In this document: positions 4,951 to 7,944 of the stretch, piece after piece
How the letters are laid out: each line of letters opens with the position of its first letter
How positions within the stretch are numbered: the first letter of the stretch is position 1
Assembly: GCA_016202845.1 (NCBI GenBank)
Contig: JACQNW010000040.1
Location: 1-7,944, forward strand
DNA: 7,944 bases
Direction: 5' to 3'
Origin: Candidatus Aenigmatarchaeota archaeon
GTDB lineage: Archaea > Aenigmatarchaeota > Aenigmatarchaeia > GW2011-AR5
Notes under the pieces: model-generated
Database searches by the model: none
The model's input: the letters and a program-made list of their open reading frames with translations, nothing else
What the model was told of the DNA's origin: nothing
Translations under genes and position numbers: made by a program

Positions 4951-7692
4951 ATGACAAACGAAGAACATGAAATTAAAAATAATACAGGGAAAATAGCGCT
5001 GAAAAAGCTAGTCAAACAACTGGCTGCAATAAAAGGCAGGCACACAGAGCTTGTTACTGTATATGTTCCTGCAGGCTACAGCCTTAATGAGGTAGCAACA
5101 CAGCTCAGGAATGAGCAGGGAACAGCAGACAATATAAAATCCAAGGCCGTAAGGAAGAATGTAACAACAGCTCTGGAAAAGATTCTTAGACATCTTACTC
5201 TTTATAAAAGAACCCCTGAAAACGGGGTTGCGCTTTTTTGCGGAAATGTTTCTGAAACTGACAAAACAGACATGCAGCTCTGGGCAATAGAGCCTCCGGA
5301 GGAGATAAAAACAAAGCTGTACTGGTGCGACCAGAAATTTGTCACAGAGCCTCTGGAAGACATGATAGCAGACAAGGAGATCTACGGCATAATCTGCCTG
5401 GACAAAAGCGAGGCAACAATTGCTTTGCTGAAAGGAAAAAGATTGGAAATAATTTACAATGAAGAGTCTATTGTTCCTGGAAAATCGCGGGCCGGGGGAC
5501 AGTGTCTTTCGCCAGATACATTAGTCCAAGTAAGCGACGGAAGCATACTTGAAATAAAAGACCTGCATAATCCATGTGCTGTGAAATCTGTCAATTTTTC
5601 TGACACCACAAGCTTAAAGGATACGCCTGTTATTGAAAAATGGAATACAAAAAAAAATCTAATGCATATTATTAAAACAAAATACCCAACAATTGAAATA
5701 GAATCTTCTGCCGACCATACATTTTTTAGATGGGGAAATAAAGTAGAAGAGGTGCCTGCTGAACAGCTTAAAGCAGGCGACTATTTATTGATGCCTGAAA
5801 AAATTGAAATAAAAGGGAAAATCCAAAGCCTTGAGCCGGCAGGCCTTTATAACACATATGAGCTACTGCCCGAAGGCAGTAAATTCATCAAATACAGAAG
5901 AGAAGATCTAAAGCTGCTGCAAAAAGAACTGGCAAAAAAATCAAATGTTACACAGACAGCTATTTCTGTGTTGGAGTTAGGAAAACGGAATGTTAAAAAA
6001 GGCTTTCTTATGGCATTGTGCCAAAGCTTGAATACAGACTTTAACAGCTTTGTGCGCCAGTTTTGCAAACCTGCTACATCTTTAAGACTTCCCAATGTAT
6101 TAGATGAAAAGCTAGCTGAATTTTTAGGATATTTTGCAGGCGATGGGTCTTTTGAAAAAGAACGATTAAGCCTGCATGACTCCAGCAAGCAAATTGTAGA
6201 CTACTATACAAATCTTGGCAAATCAATATTTAACTGCAACACACATTCCAATTTCAGAGAAAAGAAAAATTATCATTTAGGCAGGCTTTACGGAAAGCCA
6301 ATAGTAACCCTTATAAAATCAGAATTTCCTGAGCTTAACTATGCAACAAGCTCCGCGATACCGCAAAAAATACTTCTTTCTACCAACACTGTTCTTGCGG
6401 CGTTTCTGAGAGGATTTTTTGATGCTGAGGGGTACGTTAACGCAAAGCGCGGAATAGGCCTTGGAATAAACAACAAAAAAATGGCCAAACAAATACAGAT
6501 ATCACTTTTAAGATTTAGCATAATGGCATCTCTAACCGAGTACGATAACAGAAGAAATCCTTACAGCAAAAAACACAGGTTTACAGTACAGATTACAGAA
6601 AGGACATCGTTAGAATTATTTATGAAAGAAATAGGTTTCAATGCGGACTATAAAAAAGAAAAATTAAAAAATGCTGTGAAAAATAAAACTGGGAAAAGCT
6701 CTGTGCGCCAAATATTTGCCACAGGAGAAAATATAAGAAAAATTATAGAAAGCGAAGGTTACAAGGTCAGCGACTTTCCAAAAGTTACCAATTTCTTTAG
6801 GAATGAACGTATGATGAGCAAAGAGGTTTTTTTGAACTCAGTTTTAGTTGAGATCAAAAGTAAGCCTGAACTGTACAAAAAGCTTGAACCTGTTCTTTCT
6901 TACAATCTTATCCCGACAAAAATAAGTTCGGTAACCGTATTAGATAAAGAGTCTGAAATGACTGATATAGAAGTAAAAAATTCGAATTTTATAGCAAACT
7001 GCCTGGTTGTTCACAACAGTTCTCAACGCTTCTCGAGGATAAGGGAAGGGCTGCTGAATGACTGGCTGAAGAAGATAGGTGAAGCCGCCAATAAAATTTT
7101 TGGGGAACATAAAGAGGTAATAGGAATCCTGCTGTCCGGTGGAGGACCTGTGAAAGAAATGCTTTACAAGGAAGATTACATGCATGCAGACGTCAAGAAA
7201 AAAATATTGGGGCTTGTCGATACAAGTTATACAGGAGACCAAGGCATAGAGGAGACAATAGTCAGGGGAGAGCACCTGATAAAAGAGGCCGCTGTCATAA
7301 AAGAGAAGAAAATTGTCCAAAGGTTTCTTGAAGAACTGCAAAGGCCCCATGGCATTGCCATATATGGCCTTGAAGAAACGCAAAGGTTTGTGGAAGCAGG
7401 CGCTGCGGATACAATACTTATCACTGAAAACAACACTGCAAAGTTCATGGAATATGAATGCGCATGCGGAAGAAAATTTAAAATTGTAAGAAATGACCAG
7501 AAAAAAACCCAGACATGTCCTACATGCAATGTGCAAAGATCTATAATGACAGAAAAAGACCTGACTGATGTGATAGAAGAGTTTGCAGGCAACTACGGGA
7601 CAAAGGTCATTGTTGTTTCGCCAGAGACAAGGGAAGGGAAGCAATTCGAAGCCCTTGGCGGCATAGGAGCCCTGCTCAGGTACAGGGTCTAA
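4951..7692 (+). CDS. prf1: Archaeal peptide chain release factor 1 (aRF1) precursor, interrupted by an intein
   Basis: Cytoplasmic class 1 release factor that reads all three stop codons in the ribosomal A site and triggers peptide release. The precursor is 913 residues; removing the 505-residue intein leaves about 408, normal for aRF1. Exteins show the N domain with TADNIKS at 58-64 (usually TASNIKS) and YWCDQKF at 124-130 (YxCxxxF), both stop-codon-reading elements, and the catalytic M-domain GGQ at 182-184. After the intein come SSQRFSRIREG, which completes the GGQ helix, GGGPVKE and DTSYTGDQG, then the C-domain minidomain with CACG and CPTC cysteine pairs that probably bind zinc. The intein splits GGQ from the following serine, so the unspliced precursor cannot have a normal catalytic loop. 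An in-frame GTG at 4942 would add three residues but overlaps the ribosome binding site. The 36-base hairpin starts two bases after the TAA. Confidence 0.95.
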   Translation: MTNEEHEIKNNTGKIALKKLVKQLAAIKGRHTELVTVYVPAGYSLNEVATQLRNEQGTADNIKSKAVRKNVTTALEKILRHLTLYKRTPENGVALFCGNVSETDKTDMQLWAIEPPEEIKTKLYWCDQKFVTEPLEDMIADKEIYGIICLDKSEATIALLKGKRLEIIYNEESIVPGKSRAGGQCLSPDTLVQVSDGSILEIKDLHNPCAVKSVNFSDTTSLKDTPVIEKWNTKKNLMHIIKTKYPTIEIESSADHTFFRWGNKVEEVPAEQLKAGDYLLMPEKIEIKGKIQSLEPAGLYNTYELLPEGSKFIKYRREDLKLLQKELAKKSNVTQTAISVLELGKRNVKKGFLMALCQSLNTDFNSFVRQFCKPATSLRLPNVLDEKLAEFLGYFAGDGSFEKERLSLHDSSKQIVDYYTNLGKSIFNCNTHSNFREKKNYHLGRLYGKPIVTLIKSEFPELNYATSSAIPQKILLSTNTVLAAFLRGFFDAEGYVNAKRGIGLGINNKKMAKQIQISLLRFSIMASLTEYDNRRNPYSKKHRFTVQITERTSLELFMKEIGFNADYKKEKLKNAVKNKTGKSSVRQIFATGENIRKIIESEGYKVSDFPKVTNFFRNERMMSKEVFLNSVLVEIKSKPELYKKLEPVLSYNLIPTKISSVTVLDKESEMTDIEVKNSNFIANCLVVHNSSQRFSRIREGLLNDWLKKIGEAANKIFGEHKEVIGILLSGGGPVKEMLYKEDYMHADVKKKILGLVDTSYTGDQGIEETIVRGEHLIKEAAVIKEKKIVQRFLEELQRPHGIAIYGLEETQRFVEAGAADTILITENNTAKFMEYECACGRKFKIVRNDQKKTQTCPTCNVQRSIMTEKDLTDVIEEFAGNYGTKVIVVSPETREGKQFEALGGIGALLRYRV
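5893..6063 (+). other. Helix-turn-helix-like segment within the intein (XRE/Cro type)
   Basis: Intein residues 131-187 read like a Cro/XRE helix-turn-helix: a LQKELAKKSNVTQTAISVLE core, then LGKRNVKKGFLMALCQSLN, with the usual pattern of a first helix, LAKKSNVT turn, recognition helix TAISVLELGKR and following helices. It lies between the Hint N-terminal half and the first LAGLIDADG motif, where inteins sometimes carry an added DNA-recognition module. It probably helps the endonuclease bind its target or a nearby sequence; this is inference from pattern. Confidence 0.65.
6118..6432 (+). other. LAGLIDADG endonuclease core of the intein (motif 1 to motif 2)
   Basis: The two dodecapeptide motifs bound this segment and are about 95 residues apart, the usual spacing for a monomeric two-motif enzyme. 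Each ends with an acidic residue before glycine (GDG; AEG), as needed for metal-dependent cleavage. The endonuclease domain extends further to roughly intein residue 440. Its target would be the uninterrupted aRF1 sequence around the GGQ codons. Confidence 0.88.
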
Positions 7693-7694
7693 AA

Positions 7695-7730
7695 CTTTAA
7701 TTTGACAGAAAATTTACGGTCAAATTAAAG
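7695..7730. repeat. 36-base hairpin, copy 2, directly after aRF1
   Basis: The left arm CTTTAATTTGAC, loop AGAAAATTTACG and right arm GTCAAATTAAAG start two bases after the aRF1 stop codon. The arms are identical to copy 1 and the loop is also 12 bases, but only about 5 of 12 loop bases agree. The position would suit a transcript 3'-end structure, although no T-run follows, which is atypical for archaeal terminators. Confidence 0.9.
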
Positions 7731-7827
7731 GGAACTATATTGTTTAGAATACTTTTGTTTGAAGTCGTAGCAGACAAAAATTTGAAAATGAAAGCAAAAA
7801 CACATAGCTGATGCATTCTACAATGTC

Positions 7828-7848
7828 GCAAATTTCTGCGAAATTTGC
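7828..7848. repeat. 9-bp hairpin GCAAATTTC-TGC-GAAATTTGC in repeat B
   Basis: Identical on the plus strand to the hairpin at 716-736, although the rest of the repeat is inverted here. Within the repeat's own orientation the loop reads GCA rather than TGC. Confidence 0.9.
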
Positions 7849-7915
7849 TGAAAATAAACGCTGCACACTAAAAAAATTCATTTATTGACGCGCAAGAAGC
7901 CGTCCCTACGCCTAC

Positions 7916-7944
7916 CTTTAATTTGACCACACAGCAACTGTCAA
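7916..7944. repeat. 36-base hairpin, copy 3, truncated by the window edge
   Basis: The left arm CTTTAATTTGAC (7916-7927), loop CACACAGCAACT (7928-7939) and the first five bases of the right arm, GTCAA, are visible; the full unit would end at 7951. Reverse-complemented, its loop matches the copy 1 loop at 9 of 12 positions, as expected for the outer end of the inverted repeat. Confidence 0.85.

Larger units (their letters stand above)
5503..7017 (+). mobile_element. Intein with LAGLIDADG homing endonuclease, inserted after the GGQ glutamine of aRF1
   Basis: A 505-residue in-frame insertion with class 1 intein hallmarks. It begins with Cys1 in block A (CLSPDTLVQVSDGS). The block B equivalent is SADH at 69-72, with serine in place of the usual threonine of TxxH, and AGDYLLMP follows. 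It ends with block F (MTDIEVKNSNFIAN) and block G (CLVVHN), with penultimate His and terminal Asn; the +1 residue is Ser. The endonuclease motifs are EFLGYFAGDG (206-215) and FLRGFFDAEG (301-310), with predicted catalytic acids D214 and E309 intact. The splicing and homing parts therefore look complete. An HTH-like segment lies between the Hint N-part and the endonuclease. Several sampled 60-base lines were 20-45 percent G+C against 45-47 percent in two extein lines, consistent with separate ancestry. Confidence 0.95.
7794..7944 (-). repeat. Structured non-coding repeat, copy B (inverted relative to copy A, cut by right edge)
   Basis: The reverse complement of this stretch aligns with 621-770. 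The best part (7825-7944) keeps, in order, the 12-bp stem hairpin, the GACGGCTTCTTGCGC box, the AATAAATG/CGTTTATT pairing and the GCAAATTTC hairpin. Copies A and B face each other in opposite orientation, bracketing about 7 kb. The 7731-7793 interval between hairpin 2 and this repeat holds no recognisable gene. Confidence 0.85.

Noticed and set aside
6940..7644. Long open frame (234 codons) on the minus strand opposite the aRF1 C-terminal half
   Set aside because: Shadow frame of aRF1: cysteine/phenylalanine-rich text with no domain pattern, while the plus strand encodes conserved aRF1.
7719..7811. Short plus-strand frame with protein-like text (LFRILLFEVVADKNLKMK)
   Set aside because: It begins inside the hairpin arm, has only a weak TTG start and overlaps the repeat; probably chance.
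614..7944. CRISPR array
   Set aside because: The identical arms are palindromic 12-mers 12 bases apart in isolated pairs, not regularly spaced direct repeats with unique spacers, and no cas genes are seen.

Overview
The window looks archaeal, most likely from a small-genome DPANN-type lineage, although the lineage is inferred only from general sequence character. Supporting signs are an archaeal/eukaryotic-type class 1 release factor (aRF1) with NIKS, YxCxxxF and GGQ motifs, an archaeal-style valyl-tRNA synthetase, TATA-like boxes about 25 bases ahead of start codons that have little or no leader, and GGTG-type ribosome binding sites. Composition is moderately AT-rich.

Layout from left to right. 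(1) Minus strand, 1-495: the 5' part of a secreted surface protein (signal peptide, Ig-like domain, start of a fibronectin-III-like domain) that runs off the left edge. A 31-codon hydrophobic leader ORF overlaps its start. (2) 614-770: a structured, non-coding repeat (copy A). (3) 798-1018, minus strand: the remnant of a csaA-type tRNA-binding protein gene, with a one-base frameshift and its 3' third lost where the repeat sequence begins. (4) 1268-3688, plus: valS, complete. (5) 3683-4105, minus: a small membrane-anchored protein with six extracytoplasmic cysteines, meeting valS tail to tail. (6) 4229-4825, minus: a class I SAM-dependent methyltransferase. (7) 4951-7692, plus: aRF1, split by a 505-residue intein inserted directly after the catalytic glutamine of GGQ. 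(8) 7695-7944: a hairpin, then an inverted copy B of the repeat, cut by the right edge.

Two things stand out. The first is the intein: a class 1 Hint domain with a two-motif LAGLIDADG endonuclease and an extra helix-turn-helix-like segment, placed so that the release factor cannot have an intact catalytic loop until splicing occurs. The second is a repeat family whose 36-base hairpins keep an invariant 12-base stem (CTTTAATTTGAC and its complement) around a 12-base loop that varies in sequence but not in length. Three such hairpins are visible, two of them at the outer ends of a ~150-base inverted repeat pair that brackets all of the housekeeping genes.

Functionally, valS, aRF1 and the csaA remnant all concern tRNA or translation, but they do not form one operon; each gene seems to have its own promoter.
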